From NCBI GenBank assembly GCA_026988015.1, contig JALSMA010000011.1:1-64000 (forward strand): a DNA stretch of 64,000 nucleotides, given 5' to 3'. This DNA comes from Desulfobulbaceae bacterium (GTDB lineage Bacteria > Desulfobacterota > Desulfobulbia > Desulfobulbales > Desulfocapsaceae). Positions 47,560 through 57,254 of this stretch are shown piece after piece. The position numbers and the translations under genes were made by a program. How positions within the stretch are numbered: the first letter of the stretch is position 1; every line of letters begins with the position of its first letter. The notes under the pieces are model-generated. The model did not search any database and was not told the origin of the DNA. It saw only the letters and a list, made by a program, of their open reading frames with translations.

Positions 47560-47583
47560 GAATGCCGTTTTGTCAATACATGA

Positions 47584-47658
47584 GCGGGAATAACTCAGTG
47601 GTAGAGTGTAACCTTGCCAAGGTTGAAGTCGCGAGTTCGAATCTCGTTTCCCGCTCCA
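47584..47658 (+). tRNA. tRNA-Gly(GCC)
   Basis: Acceptor stem GCGGGAA/TTCCCGC, anticodon loop TTGCCAA with anticodon GCC, T-arm with GTTCGAAT, and an encoded CCA end (47656-47658). All arms can be folded. It lies directly ahead of the ribosomal protein genes with a terminator between. Confidence 0.97.
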
Positions 47659-47670
47659 TTAAAAGTTCAA

Positions 47671-47699
47671 AAGGTTCGACACTGCTCGAACCTTTTTTT
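47671..47699 (+). terminator. Terminator of tRNA-Gly
   Basis: AAGGTTCGA (47671-47679) pairs with TCGAACCTT (47686-47694), followed by Ts. Confidence 0.85.
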
Positions 47700-47738
47700 A
47701 TTATTATTTGCACTATCCCTAGAGGACAATAGAAGAAC

Positions 47739-48167
47739 ATGAAAACCTATCTTACTCCGGTCAACGAGATCGAAAGAAAATGGCACCATGTAAATGCCGA
47801 AGGTAAGATCCTTGGTCGTCTGGCTACTGAAATAGCTGCCAGACTGCGTGGTAAGCATAAGCCGACCTTCTCCACTTTCATTGATAATGGGGATTTTGTA
47901 GTAGTTACCAATGCCGACAAGATTCGTCTTACCGGTAGAAAATGGGACCAGAAGAAATACTATCACCACACCGGATACATAGGTGGAATTAAAGAGGCTA
48001 CAGCCAAAGAGCTTCTGGTGAAACATCCCACAGACCTTCTGTTTAAAGCTGTAAAAGGTATGCTTCCCAAAAACAAGCTGGGTCGTGCGCAGCTAAAGAA
48101 ACTGAAACTGTATGCCGGTTCTGAGCATCCTCACGCAGCACAGATGCCTGCCGAGCTAGATATATAA
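47739..48167 (+). CDS. rplM: 50S ribosomal protein L13
   Basis: The 142-residue protein is of standard length, with YLTPVNEIERKWHHVNAEGK, ILGRLATEIAARLRGKHKPT and the YYHHTGYIGG motif. It is followed by rpsI after about 40 bp, the conserved bacterial pair. Confidence 0.98.
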   Translation: MKTYLTPVNEIERKWHHVNAEGKILGRLATEIAARLRGKHKPTFSTFIDNGDFVVVTNADKIRLTGRKWDQKKYYHHTGYIGGIKEATAKELLVKHPTDLLFKAVKGMLPKNKLGRAQLKKLKLYAGSEHPHAAQMPAELDI

Positions 48168-48207
48168 AAATAATTAGGAACTTTAGAGATAACGGAGATA
48201 TAGAATC

Positions 48208-48600
48208 ATGGCTCAAGATCGTTTTTACGCCACCGGTAAGAGAAAAAGTGCTGTCGCAAAAGTATGGCTCACCCCGGGAACTGGAAAAATTCTGGTAAAC
48301 AAAATGACCCCGGAAGATTATTTTGGTGGAACATTTAAAATCCAGAAAATTGATAAGCCTTTCAAAGTTACCGAAACTTTCGAGGACTTTGACGTTATGG
48401 CCACTCTTCTTGGTGGAGGAAAATCTGCTCAGGTAGATGCTCTTACCCATGGAATATCCCGTGCTCTGTTGGAAGTGAATCAGGAAAACAGAATGACCCT
48501 GAAAAAATCAGGCCTTCTAACCCGTGACCCTCGTATGAAAGAGCGTAAGAAATACGGCCAGAAAGGCGCCCGCGCCAAATTTCAGTTCTCTAAACGTTAA
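48208..48600 (+). CDS. rpsI: 30S ribosomal protein S9
   Basis: The 130-residue protein has YATGKRKSAVAKVWLTPGTG, GGGKSAQVDALTHGISRALL and the C-terminal KKYGQKGARAKFQFSKR tail that reaches the P site. A terminator follows at 48687. Confidence 0.98.
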   Translation: MAQDRFYATGKRKSAVAKVWLTPGTGKILVNKMTPEDYFGGTFKIQKIDKPFKVTETFEDFDVMATLLGGGKSAQVDALTHGISRALLEVNQENRMTLKKSGLLTRDPRMKERKKYGQKGARAKFQFSKR

Positions 48601-48686
48601 TCCGTTTTATGGTTTTTTGCTCTCTTCCGGAAAACCCGAAGGAGCGGAGAATGAAGGTAAAAAACGAAGTCGTTTCTGGATTTAAA

Positions 48687-48722
48687 GGGAATAACAGGTT
48701 AACTGTTATTCCCTTTTTTTTA
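48687..48722 (+). terminator. Terminator after rpsI
   Basis: GGGAATAACA (48687-48696) pairs with TGTTATTCCC (48704-48713), followed by nine Ts. Confidence 0.93.
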
Positions 48723-48822
48723 TTTGATGAGCTCATAAAAACTCACCATCTTCTTCGTTATGCGCCCCGCAGGAAGTACCCTTGGGGTACAAATTTCTTA
48801 TCTTTTTTATCAGGAAAATGTC

Positions 48823-49863
48823 ATGCTACGAGTCGCCATCATAGGGGCATCCGGCTATACCGGTGTGGAACTTGCTCGAATTCTCTGCAATCACCCTAAG
48901 TTTGAGCTGACAGCAGCCACATCCAGGCAGTATGCAGGAATAGCTCTCTCTGAGGTATTCCCGAACCTTCGTGGGAAAACCGAGCTGATCTGTGAAAATC
49001 TCACAATCAACGAACTCTGCAAGCAGGCTGATCTCTTTTTTGCTGCAGTGCCACATAAAACGGCCATGGACCTTGTCCCGCAGCTTCTTAAGAAGGGAAA
49101 GAAGGTCGTGGACCTTTCCGCAGATTTCCGATTACGTGATGTAGCCGTTTACGAGGAGTGGTACCAAGAGCACTCCTCTCCAGAGTTTATTAACGAGGCG
49201 GTATACGGTCTCCCGGAACTATATCGTGAGAAGATAAAAAATGCCCGGCTTATTGCCAATCCAGGCTGTTATCCGACTTCTATTGTTCTTGGACTCGCAC
49301 CATTAGTAAAGAGCGGTCTCATTGATCCAGCAAGCATTATTGCAGACTCAAAGTCAGGTACCACCGGAGCCGGTCGAGCTGCAAGTGTGGGTACCCTCTT
49401 TTGTGAGGTTCATGATGGCTTCAAGGCCTATAAAGTTGGAGGCACACATCGACATCTACCTGAAATTGAGCAGGAACTGAGTGTTTTAAATCAGAAGGAC
49501 ATAACTATCTCCTTCACTCCTCACTTACTTCCCATTGCCAGGGGCATCCTCAGCACCAGTTACGCAGATCTCAGCACAAATATTTCGGAGCAAGAAATAC
49601 GCAAACTCTACATAAAGATGTATGTTAATGAACCTTTTGTTCGATTGCTCCCTCAGGGAAGTTTTCCATCCACTCAGCATGTGAGGGGATCAAACTTCTG
49701 CGATATCGGGTTTACAATAGATGCTCGCACCAAACGTATTATTGTTGTTTCAGCGATCGACAACATTGTAAAAGGTGCAGCAGGTCAGGCCATTCATAAT
49801 ATGAACCTGATGTGTGGAATTGAAGAAACGGCAGGACTGGAAGGAGCACCATTCTTCCCCTGA
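48823..49863 (+). CDS. argC: N-acetyl-gamma-glutamyl-phosphate reductase
   Basis: The 346-residue enzyme catalyses the NADPH-dependent third step of arginine synthesis. The N-terminal Rossmann motif is [18 protein letters not shown]. The catalytic Cys is in [19 protein letters not shown]. Also seen are [11 protein letters not shown], the [13 protein letters not shown] motif and GSNFCDIGF. Length is normal. The start at 48823 has CAGGAAAA in front; an upstream ATG at 48760 is unlikely. Confidence 0.97.
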   Translation: MLRVAIIGASGYTGVELARILCNHPKFELTAATSRQYAGIALSEVFPNLRGKTELICENLTINELCKQADLFFAAVPHKTAMDLVPQLLKKGKKVVDLSADFRLRDVAVYEEWYQEHSSPEFINEAVYGLPELYREKIKNARLIANPGCYPTSIVLGLAPLVKSGLIDPASIIADSKSGTTGAGRAASVGTLFCEVHDGFKAYKVGGTHRHLPEIEQELSVLNQKDITISFTPHLLPIARGILSTSYADLSTNISEQEIRKLYIKMYVNEPFVRLLPQGSFPSTQHVRGSNFCDIGFTIDARTKRIIVVSAIDNIVKGAAGQAIHNMNLMCGIEETAGLEGAPFFP

Positions 49864-49870
49864 TCCATTG

Positions 49871-50635
49871 ATGCGCAATATAAAGCTCACCATAGCCTAC
49901 GATGGCACTGGTTTCTCAGGATGGCAGAAGCAGCTCAATGCTCCCACCATCCAGGGTAAGCTTGAAAAAGTTCTCAGTACCATTACAAACTGTACAGTCA
50001 CACTGAACGGCGCAGGGCGTACCGATGCCGGAGTTCATGCTCTTGGAATGGTCGCAAATTTTAAAAGTAATTCTTCCATATCATTGCCCAGACTTCAAAC
50101 TGGTGCCAATTCCATTCTCCCTGCAGCCATTCGTATCCTCGGCATCGAAGCAGCCCACCCCGACTTCCATGCGCGTTTCACATCCCTTTCCAAATCCTAC
50201 ACCTATACCATTGAGACAGGAGCTATACAGTCTCCCATCGGGCGCCTCTATGCCGTTCACATCCCGCAGTCTTTATCACTATCTTCCATGCAGCAATGCC
50301 TGAAAATAATTACAGGAACCCATGATTTCGCGAGTTTTGAAGCCTCAGGCTCTAGGGACAAAACAGTCAGCACAGGAAAGGGCAGTGTTCGCACGCTGTA
50401 CTCAGCCACCCTTACTGAAAACGCCCCAGACCAGCTGCAGTTTCAATTTACAGGTGATGGTTTTCTCCGTCATATGGTACGAAATATGGTAGGGTCAGTT
50501 CTGGAAGTTGGAAAAGGAAGAAAAACAGTGGCAGATTTTATTGTAATTCTGGATGCCAGAGATCGGTCAAAAGCCTGTGCCACTGCACCTGCCCATGGAC
50601 TATTCCTGGAGGAAATCAACTACCCCCCGACATGA
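49871..50635 (+). CDS. truA: tRNA pseudouridine(38-40) synthase TruA
   Basis: The 254-residue protein shows NIKLTIAYDGTGFSGWQKQL, the catalytic Asp in GAGRTDAGVHALGMVANF, and FTGDGFLRHMVRNMVGSVLEVGKG. It modifies the anticodon stem-loop of tRNAs. It starts 7 bp after argC (ATG 49871). Confidence 0.96.
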   Translation: MRNIKLTIAYDGTGFSGWQKQLNAPTIQGKLEKVLSTITNCTVTLNGAGRTDAGVHALGMVANFKSNSSISLPRLQTGANSILPAAIRILGIEAAHPDFHARFTSLSKSYTYTIETGAIQSPIGRLYAVHIPQSLSLSSMQQCLKIITGTHDFASFEASGSRDKTVSTGKGSVRTLYSATLTENAPDQLQFQFTGDGFLRHMVRNMVGSVLEVGKGRKTVADFIVILDARDRSKACATAPAHGLFLEEINYPPT

Positions 50636-50955
50636 ATCTGTCTCAAAGCAACGTGGAGAACATAGCATGAATCGCATCATTCCGGAAGCAATCAGATGCC
50701 ATCCTGGAACTGACACTCCCTTGTATGGTCTTACAGCTGATCTATCCTAACCCGGTTCTCACCAGGTATTATTCATGAATTGAAGAACTCTAAATAGTTA
50801 CGGAACAGGCCTTATAAAGAAATCATTCGCAGCACAAAACATTGAAAATGAATTATCCTGCAAGGAGAGAGATAATCGATCCCATCATGGTACTTATTTC
50901 AGTTCAATAATACAGGTGGAACCGATCACAAACTTCGATTTATTGAGATGTTGGC
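50636..50955. other. Intergenic region truA / aminotransferase
   Basis: Convergent genes on both sides. No gene or clear terminator is seen. A 28-codon frame (50667-50750) is not supported by a ribosome-binding site. Confidence 0.4.
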
Positions 50956-52149
50956 CTACTTCATAGCAGCAGCTACTGACTGAACCACATAATCGATATT
51001 GGAGGTGGTAAGGCCGGCGAGGTTAATCCGGCCACCGCCAACAATGTAAATATTGTTGTTTTTTCTCAAACTTACGACCACATCATCTGACCAGCCACTG
51101 AATGAAAACATGCCACGTTGTTTTTCAATAAAAGAGAAATCTCCATCAACACCCTGGGCCACAAGCCCTGCAACCAGTGAGCGACGCATGTCAACAATGC
51201 GATCACGCATGGAGGAAAGTTCCTCCAGCCACATTGTTCGCAGATCTGGGGTATCAAGAATCATAGTTGCCACGAAACCACCATGAGCAGGAGGGTTTGA
51301 GTAGTTGGTACGAACCACTGTTTTCAAGTGACTCATGGCAACTTCAGCGTCATTTTTTGCAGGAGTTACTACCGTTATGGCACCGGTACGCTCATTGTAA
51401 AGACCAAAGTTTTTAGAGAAAGAACTCGCCACAAAGAAATCAACGCCAGCGGCTGCAAACTGTTCCACAGCGATCCTGTCCTCATCAACCCCGTCACCAA
51501 ACCCCTGATAAGCGAAATCAAGAAAAGGCAGCCAGCCCTTGCCGACCGCAACCTCAGCTATCTGTTGCCACTGTGGACCATCGAGGTCTACCCCGCTTGG
51601 ATTATGACAACATGCATGGAGTACCACCACATCACCCGCTGGTACTTTTTCAAGATCCTCTATCATTCTGTTAAAATCAAGTCCTTTAGTTGTCGCATCA
51701 TAATAACCGTACCGGGAAATCTGGAACCCGGCTGCACCAAAAATTCCATTATGATTGGCCCAAGTCGGAGAACTGACCCACACTTTCGCATCACCATTGA
51801 ATTTATGGATAAGATCAGCACCCACCCTCAGGGCACCAGTTCCACCCGGCGCGTGAATGGTTACCGCACGACGACTGGATAGGACATCGCTTTTTGCACC
51901 AAAAATCAGACGCTGCACAGCTGCAGCATAGGCAGGATCACCGGAAATAGGGAGATAGCTTTTTGAGGACTGAGTTTCAAGGAGCAGTTTTTCAGCAGCC
52001 TTCACGCAACGCAATACCGGAGTATTTCCAGCATCATCTTTATACACACCAACGCCAAGATTGACCTTCTGCGGATTCTGATCTTTTTTAAATTCTTCGG
52101 TGAGACCCAGAATGGAGTCAGGAGGGGCAGGCTGAACACTTTTCCACAT
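50956..52149 (-). CDS. Aspartate/aromatic aminotransferase (class Ib-type)
   Basis: The 397-residue PLP enzyme has the AspC/TyrB pattern: DSILGLTEEFKKDQNPQKVN, LGVGVYKDDAGNTPVL, VLHACCHNPSGVDLDGPQW, and the PLP Lys in FVASSFSKNFGLYNERTGAI. The final third has the substrate Arg region GGGRINLAGL. It interconverts aspartate or aromatic amino acids and 2-oxoacids; the exact preference cannot be told from sequence. Transcribed towards truA. Confidence 0.93.
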   Translation of the reverse strand: MWKSVQPAPPDSILGLTEEFKKDQNPQKVNLGVGVYKDDAGNTPVLRCVKAAEKLLLETQSSKSYLPISGDPAYAAAVQRLIFGAKSDVLSSRRAVTIHAPGGTGALRVGADLIHKFNGDAKVWVSSPTWANHNGIFGAAGFQISRYGYYDATTKGLDFNRMIEDLEKVPAGDVVVLHACCHNPSGVDLDGPQWQQIAEVAVGKGWLPFLDFAYQGFGDGVDEDRIAVEQFAAAGVDFFVASSFSKNFGLYNERTGAITVVTPAKNDAEVAMSHLKTVVRTNYSNPPAHGGFVATMILDTPDLRTMWLEELSSMRDRIVDMRRSLVAGLVAQGVDGDFSFIEKQRGMFSFSGWSDDVVVSLRKNNNIYIVGGGRINLAGLTTSNIDYVVQSVAAAMK

Positions 52150-52325
52150 GATATTTTCCTTATATATTATTGGACAATAAGTCCCTAGTTTCTAAATTCC
52201 TTGATAACGCGTCTTAAGCATTGTGCAAGCTTTTTCTGACAAACTATACAGAGAGAAACAAAAAAAACCGGCTGCGGGGAATCATAACCGGTATTCAGAT
52301 AAGCCTTCACGGATTCAGGATCCTG

Positions 52326-53297
52326 TTATTTTTTCTGCACAGACTGTTTGGCAAGAAGAGACTGTAATTTCCAGGGCGAAGACAAACAGGCCCGAGATTG
52401 AGAGCAGGTGGACATGATATCACAAAAGGCCAGAAACTCAGCAAGTGTATCATTTATTTTCTGATTTTTTCGCGAGATTACCTGGAGCTTACGTTTCATA
52501 TCCACCCCATCAAACTGCAGGGTTTTCAACCAGCCATGTTCCACCTCACGGCAGACAGTGAGAGAAGAGAGACAAGCCAGACCAACTCCAGACTCAACTG
52601 CCTTCTTAATAGCTTCGGGATGCCCCATTTCCATAATTACATTTATCTGATCAAGATAATCTTTCATTTTTTCACGAAAAATAGCAACGGTTCCCGACCC
52701 TTCTTCCCGCATGATCCAGCGAGTATTCGTAAAATCATTCTTCACGTCAAAGAGACTCTTATGGGCCAGGGGATCAGTGGGGCCTGCAACCACCACAAGC
52801 TCATCCTCAAACCAAAGCCGTTTCACGGTATCAGGATTGTTCACTTGGCCCTCAACAAAACCGACCTCAACCTTACCATCCAGCACCAGACTTTCAGCAT
52901 AACGGGTATGATACACCAGCATATTAATATGAACCTGGGGATGCATACGCTTAAAAGCACCTATGAGATAAGGTAGAATATAATCACCAATGGTTGTCGA
53001 GGCCACCACGTTTATCTTGCCACTCAGAGTGTCATTTTTCTCCGACATGATATTCTCAACATTGCCAACCTGACAGATTATCTCCTTGGAAAGAGGAAGA
53101 AGATAGCGCCCACGCTCATTAAGGAGTAAACTCCGTCCGTGTCGATCAAACAGGGAGCCCCCAAGCTGATTTTCAAGCTCGGCCAGTGCCATACTCACTG
53201 CAGACTGGGTCACAAAAAGCTTCTTACTGGCTTTTGTCACCTGCGCTGTCTCGGCAACAGCTATAAATATTTCCAATTGTCTCAAGGTGATAGACAT
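52326..53297 (-). CDS. LysR-family transcriptional regulator
   Basis: The 323-residue protein has an N-terminal winged helix (ITLRQLEIFIAVAETAQVTK, KLFVTQSAVSMALAELENQL) and a C-terminal periplasmic-binding-type effector domain (INVVASTTIGDYILPYLIGA, MREEGSGTVAIF). It resembles CysB/CbbR-type regulators. It is divergent from the nuo operon across a 270-bp region with a strong palindrome, but the palindrome is not of LysR type. The C-terminus is slightly long and has two Cys in FLAFCDIMSTCS. Confidence 0.92.
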   Translation of the reverse strand: MSITLRQLEIFIAVAETAQVTKASKKLFVTQSAVSMALAELENQLGGSLFDRHGRSLLLNERGRYLLPLSKEIICQVGNVENIMSEKNDTLSGKINVVASTTIGDYILPYLIGAFKRMHPQVHINMLVYHTRYAESLVLDGKVEVGFVEGQVNNPDTVKRLWFEDELVVVAGPTDPLAHKSLFDVKNDFTNTRWIMREEGSGTVAIFREKMKDYLDQINVIMEMGHPEAIKKAVESGVGLACLSSLTVCREVEHGWLKTLQFDGVDMKRKLQVISRKNQKINDTLAEFLAFCDIMSTCSQSRACLSSPWKLQSLLAKQSVQKK

Positions 53298-53435
53298 AGT
53301 AAAAGCCTTTGATCAAATATTTTTATGATTCATATCGTTTTTTTTAATTAGGGAATTATCACCATATCATTTATATACTTTTTCTCAATACTTTTCATGT
53401 GGGGATCTAAAATTTAAATTCGTTTTAACAAGTGA

Positions 53436-53515
53436 GTGAATGAAGGATCACTCAGCAACAGAAGTGAATGGTCATTCACTTTTAAGTTGACAAGAACTGA
53501 TGATTTCATTAGTTA
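53436..53515 (+). promoter_or_regulatory. Operator-like palindrome and promoter upstream of nuoA
   Basis: AAGTGAATG-GT-CATTCACTT (53462-53481) is a perfect 9-bp inverted repeat. A further half-site GTGAATG lies at 53436-53442. TTGACA (53487-53492) with TAGTTA (53510-53515) after 17 bp is a candidate promoter. Palindromes of the TGAATG-CATTCA kind are typical of TetR-family operators, so a TetR-type repressor of nuo is possible. Confidence 0.6.
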
Positions 53516-53570
53516 ACTTGTGTACATATCAGAAAGTCATCCGACTAACTCAACTGTAAGGAGCCTTTAG

Positions 53571-54005
53571 ATGGAGCTTCAATTTTCTGATTTTCTCTAC
53601 CGTGATAATATTTTATGGATCACGGCTTTCACCCTTGGGGGGCTGGCATTCGCCCTTGGCCCTATTATCATTGTCTATCTCCTGATGCCCCGTGGCACCA
53701 GACAGTTCAACAACAAAAACAGTCAATTTATTGAATGTGGAATGGAACCGATTGGTGATTCCTGGGTTCGATACAATTCGGTATTTTTTCTCTACGCTCT
53801 CATCTTTCTCGCATTTGATGTGGATGTTCTATTTCTTTTTCCCGTTGCCGTGGCTTACAACAGCCAGGAACTTCTGGACATGGGGATAAAATACCGGGAT
53901 TTGGTTGAGGTCATCATTTTTGTTGGAATCTTATCACTCGCAATTGTTTACGCATGGATCAAGGGAGTCTTCAAGTGGGAACGCAGAACGTACCTTCGCC
54001 GTTAG
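53571..54005 (+). CDS. nuoA: NADH-quinone oxidoreductase-type subunit A
   Basis: The 144-residue membrane protein has three hydrophobic segments (about 15-38, 68-93 and 109-130) and the family motif [20 protein letters not shown] with [13 protein letters not shown]. It opens the complex I operon; GGAG lies upstream of the ATG. Confidence 0.96.
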   Translation: MELQFSDFLYRDNILWITAFTLGGLAFALGPIIIVYLLMPRGTRQFNNKNSQFIECGMEPIGDSWVRYNSVFFLYALIFLAFDVDVLFLFPVAVAYNSQELLDMGIKYRDLVEVIIFVGILSLAIVYAWIKGVFKWERRTYLRR

Positions 54006-54493
54006 AACCGATACCCCCGTCAGTTGTTCAATTTGCAGCTGCCGACAAACTCATTAATATAGGTCGGGTAAACTCATTCTGGCCCCTGACTTTTGGTATT
54101 GCCTGCTGCGCCATCGAGATGATGGCCACTGGTTGTGCCAGATTTGACATGTCTCGGTTTGGTGCTGAGGTATTTCGTCCCTCTCCTAGGCAATCGGATG
54201 TCATGATCGTTGCCGGCACTGTCACAAAGAAGATGATGCCCGGGATCAAAGTCCTTTATGACCAGATGCCGGAACCAAAATGGGTGATAGCTTTGGGCAA
54301 CTGTGCCATATCTGGTGGTCCTTTTGTCTTCGACGGTCAATATTCCATTGTCCTGGGAGCTGACACCTTCCTTCCTGTTGATATCTATATCCCCGGCTGT
54401 CCTCCACGCCCCGAAGCACTGCTTGAAGGAATCCTCCAACTTGAAAACAAGGTCTCCGGCTGGAATCGCTGGAAAGATCCCGAAAAGGCCTGA
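53975..54493 (+). CDS. nuoB: Complex I subunit B (N2 Fe-S cluster)
   Basis: About 172 residues. It carries the N2 [4Fe-4S] ligands: the Cys pair in [18 protein letters not shown], Cys in [12 protein letters not shown] and Cys in [16 protein letters not shown]. It passes electrons to quinone. GTG 53975 is preferred because GGGAG lies 7 nt before it; an ATG at 53954 is in frame but inside nuoA without a good Shine-Dalgarno. It overlaps nuoA by 31 bp. Confidence 0.95.
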   Translation: MGTQNVPSPLEPIPPSVVQFAAADKLINIGRVNSFWPLTFGIACCAIEMMATGCARFDMSRFGAEVFRPSPRQSDVMIVAGTVTKKMMPGIKVLYDQMPEPKWVIALGNCAISGGPFVFDGQYSIVLGADTFLPVDIYIPGCPPRPEALLEGILQLENKVSGWNRWKDPEKA

Positions 54494-54507
54494 AGAGGAA
54501 TACAATA

Positions 54508-55056
54508 ATGATTAAAGACACTGTCCTGCAGTTGATCCGGGAACTGTTCCCTGACCCCGATCCTGTTGTTGAAGAGATTGTTGCCGAACCAGCTGAAGGA
54601 GACGAGGCAGAAGACGCGAAGAAAAAACCGGCAAAAAAGAAAGAGAAACCCAGAGAGAATGGTGTCATTGAACGAGATCATGCCCAATACGGATATGACA
54701 TTGACGTTCAGCTTGCCCCCGGCGAGTTGCTTGCCACAGTGGTGATTCTCGACAAAGCTGGTTTCTTTTTGGAAAGTGTCACTGGAGTCGACTGGATCAA
54801 GGAAGATCAGCTTGAGGTTGTTTATGATTTCAGTCGCTACGACTTTGATACCTGTCGGGCTGTTATCCGCACCCGTACTCCACGGGCAGAACCTAAGGTA
54901 CCTACTATCTCAAAGATCTTTCCTGGTGCTGGCTGGCACGAACGAGAAACACATGATTTTTTTGGCATTAAGTTTGATGGACATCCCCACCTTGTCCCTC
55001 TGCTCCTTCCTGAAGATGCAGACTTCCATCCCCTCCTAAAGGATTTCAAACCATGA
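54508..55056 (+). CDS. nuoC: Complex I subunit C
   Basis: The 182-residue peripheral-arm subunit starts with an acidic and Lys-rich extension of about 50 residues that is unusual for the family. The NuoC core follows (FLESVTGVDWIKEDQLEVVY, WHERETHDFFGIKFDGHPHL, LLLPEDADFHPLLKDF). It is not fused to NuoD. The stop overlaps nuoD by 4 bp (ATGA). Confidence 0.95.
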   Translation: MIKDTVLQLIRELFPDPDPVVEEIVAEPAEGDEAEDAKKKPAKKKEKPRENGVIERDHAQYGYDIDVQLAPGELLATVVILDKAGFFLESVTGVDWIKEDQLEVVYDFSRYDFDTCRAVIRTRTPRAEPKVPTISKIFPGAGWHERETHDFFGIKFDGHPHLVPLLLPEDADFHPLLKDFKP

Positions 55057-56171
55057 GCGGACCAATTCATATCCAACCGGGCGAGACCTTTACCCTGAAC
55101 GTGGGCCCGCAGCATCCTGCAACCCACGGTGTTCTTCGTGTAAAAATGGAAATGGATGGTGAGTATATTGTCAAGGCTGAAACCGTACTTGGCTATATTC
55201 ATCGTATGCATGAACTGATGGGTGAAAACAGAACCTATCCCCAGGTTCTCCCGAATCTCAGCCGCCTCGACTACCTAGGAGCACTTGGTTATACCCATGG
55301 CCATGTTTTAGCCGTTGAACGTGCTGCTGGCATTGAGGTTCCGGAGCGGGCTGAATATATCAGAGCGATCACTGTCGAACTCAACAGGGTCGCCTCGCAT
55401 CTTTTCTGGTTTGGCGCCTTTGTCATGGATCTTGGCGGCTTTACCCCTCTCATGTACGCCATTGAAGATCGCGAATACATCCTTGACATGCTTGAAGCTG
55501 TCACCGGATCACGCCTCACGTACTGCTATTATCGTTTCGGTGGTCTTTATAACGACATTGACGATGAGTTTGTTGATCGTGCCCGGGCCTTTATCCCCCG
55601 AATGCGCAAATCCCTGAAAAAATATGATGCCTTGGTCACCGGAAATATCATATTCAGAAAACGTCTTGACGGAATCGGCCCCATCTCTGCAGAAATGTGC
55701 CGTAAATACGGCGCAACCGGCCCTGTTGCCCGTGGGGCTGGAATCGACTTTGATGTTCGCAAAAATGAGCCATATTCAGTCTATCCGGAATTTGACTTTG
55801 ATGTTCCTGTCTATGATGAATGTGACTCCCTTGCTCGCTACAATGTACGTATGGATGAGATGGAGCAGTCACTGCGTATCATCGAACAAGGACTGGACAA
55901 ACTCCCAGATGGGCCCATCATGCCAAAGAAGAAACCTAAGCTGATTAAACCTCCTGCCGGTGACTACTACCAGGCCGTGGAAACAGCACGAGGCAGTTTC
56001 GGTATCAGGATAGTGAGTGATGGTACCAAAAACGCCTACCGCTTCAAACTTCGCTCCCCTACATATTCCAATATGTCCCTCTTTGACGAGGCCTGCGAAG
56101 GCATGATGATCATGGACGCACTGGCCCTTATGGGCAGCTTGGACCTTGTTATCCCTGAAATAGACAGGTAG
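55053..56171 (+). CDS. nuoD: Complex I subunit D (quinone-binding, 49-kDa type)
   Basis: 372 residues. GPQHPATHGVLRVKMEMDGE has the conserved His of the quinone site; YIHRMHELMGENRTYPQ, a conserved LDYLGALGYTHG, and a Tyr/Asp-containing core follow. The C-terminus ends DLVIPEIDR, typical of NuoD (DPVFGEVDR in E. coli). It forms the quinone cavity with NuoB. Confidence 0.97.
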   Translation: MSGPIHIQPGETFTLNVGPQHPATHGVLRVKMEMDGEYIVKAETVLGYIHRMHELMGENRTYPQVLPNLSRLDYLGALGYTHGHVLAVERAAGIEVPERAEYIRAITVELNRVASHLFWFGAFVMDLGGFTPLMYAIEDREYILDMLEAVTGSRLTYCYYRFGGLYNDIDDEFVDRARAFIPRMRKSLKKYDALVTGNIIFRKRLDGIGPISAEMCRKYGATGPVARGAGIDFDVRKNEPYSVYPEFDFDVPVYDECDSLARYNVRMDEMEQSLRIIEQGLDKLPDGPIMPKKKPKLIKPPAGDYYQAVETARGSFGIRIVSDGTKNAYRFKLRSPTYSNMSLFDEACEGMMIMDALALMGSLDLVIPEIDR

Positions 56172-56266
56172 AGGTTGCGGGCATAACTACTTATAGAAAA
56201 GATGTTCTTTTTTCAACATAGAGTATCACCTCCTATGATTGTTTACACAGGTAAGGGAGAAGCCGT
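56172..56266. other. Short gap nuoD / nuoH
   Basis: A 95-bp gap, the longest within the first part of the operon. No hairpin with a T-run is seen. GGGAGAAGCC before nuoH is the ribosome-binding site. Confidence 0.4.
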
Positions 56267-57253
56267 ATGAGTCTAACAATACTAAATGTAGTTATCGCAG
56301 TGGTCATAGCCATTGCTTTTGCCGCACTGAATGCTGCCTACCTTGTATGGGCAGAGCGTCGGGGAGCCGGCCGAATTCAGCGTCGTCCCGGCCCTAATGT
56401 AAATGGTCCGCTTGGTCTTCTACAGCCTCCAGCCGATGGTCTGAAACTTATGACCAAACAACTGGTAATTCCGGGAGGAGCTGACAAGGCTCTGTTTGTG
56501 GTCGCGCCTGTACTTGCCATGGTACCTGCTATCATGAGTTTTGTGACCATTCCCTTCAGTGAAAATGTCGTTGCCCGCTCCATGAACATCGGGGTATTGA
56601 TGATCTTCGCCTTTGCCTCCCTTGGCGGCATGGCAATCCTTTTTGCTGGTTGGGGTTCACGAAACAAATACGGAGTCATGGCTGCAGTTCGTGCCGTGTC
56701 ACAAAACATCTCTTATGAGATTCCCATGCTGATCACAGTCATCACCATCGTAATGATGACAGGTACTATGAATCTCAAAGAACTGGTTGCCGGTCAGTCA
56801 GGTGGAATATGGAACTGGAACCTGCTCCCTTCACTGAGCAGCCCGCTGATGCCTGTTGCGTTTCTTATCTTTTTCGTCTGTACCCTGGCTGAAACAAACC
56901 GCGCCCCATTTGACCTTGGAGAAGCTGAAAGTGAACTGGTCGCAGGTTTTCATACTGAATATGGCAGCATGGGGTTTGGGCTCTTCTTCATGGGTGAGTA
57001 CGCCAACATCGTGATAGGTGCCAGCCTCATCACTATCCTCTTCCTTGGTGGCTGGGGCTGCCCCCTCGGACTTTTCCCTAGCGTCTGGTGGTTTCTTCTT
57101 AAAATTTATCTCCTTATATTCTCTTTTATCTGGATTCGCTGGACCTTTCCACGGACCACAATATATGGACTGCTCAATCTCAGCTGGAAGATATTGATCC
57201 CAATCTCACTGTTTAACCTGCTGCTCACAGCCGGATTACTGAAGGTATTTTAA
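56267..57253 (+). CDS. nuoH: Complex I subunit H (membrane, quinone entry)
   Basis: The 328-residue protein has about eight membrane segments and the signatures WAERRGAGRIQRRPGPNVNG, KLMTKQLVIPGGADK, ETNRAPFDLGEAESELVAGF and EYANIVIGASL. It links the peripheral arm to the antiporter modules. It lies 1 bp before nuoI. Confidence 0.97.
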   Translation: MSLTILNVVIAVVIAIAFAALNAAYLVWAERRGAGRIQRRPGPNVNGPLGLLQPPADGLKLMTKQLVIPGGADKALFVVAPVLAMVPAIMSFVTIPFSENVVARSMNIGVLMIFAFASLGGMAILFAGWGSRNKYGVMAAVRAVSQNISYEIPMLITVITIVMMTGTMNLKELVAGQSGGIWNWNLLPSLSSPLMPVAFLIFFVCTLAETNRAPFDLGEAESELVAGFHTEYGSMGFGLFFMGEYANIVIGASLITILFLGGWGCPLGLFPSVWWFLLKIYLLIFSFIWIRWTFPRTTIYGLLNLSWKILIPISLFNLLLTAGLLKVF

Positions 57254-57254
57254 T

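Noticed and set aside
50667-50750. 28-codon frame after truA
   Set aside because: No Shine-Dalgarno sequence and no neighbours that would suggest a small protein.
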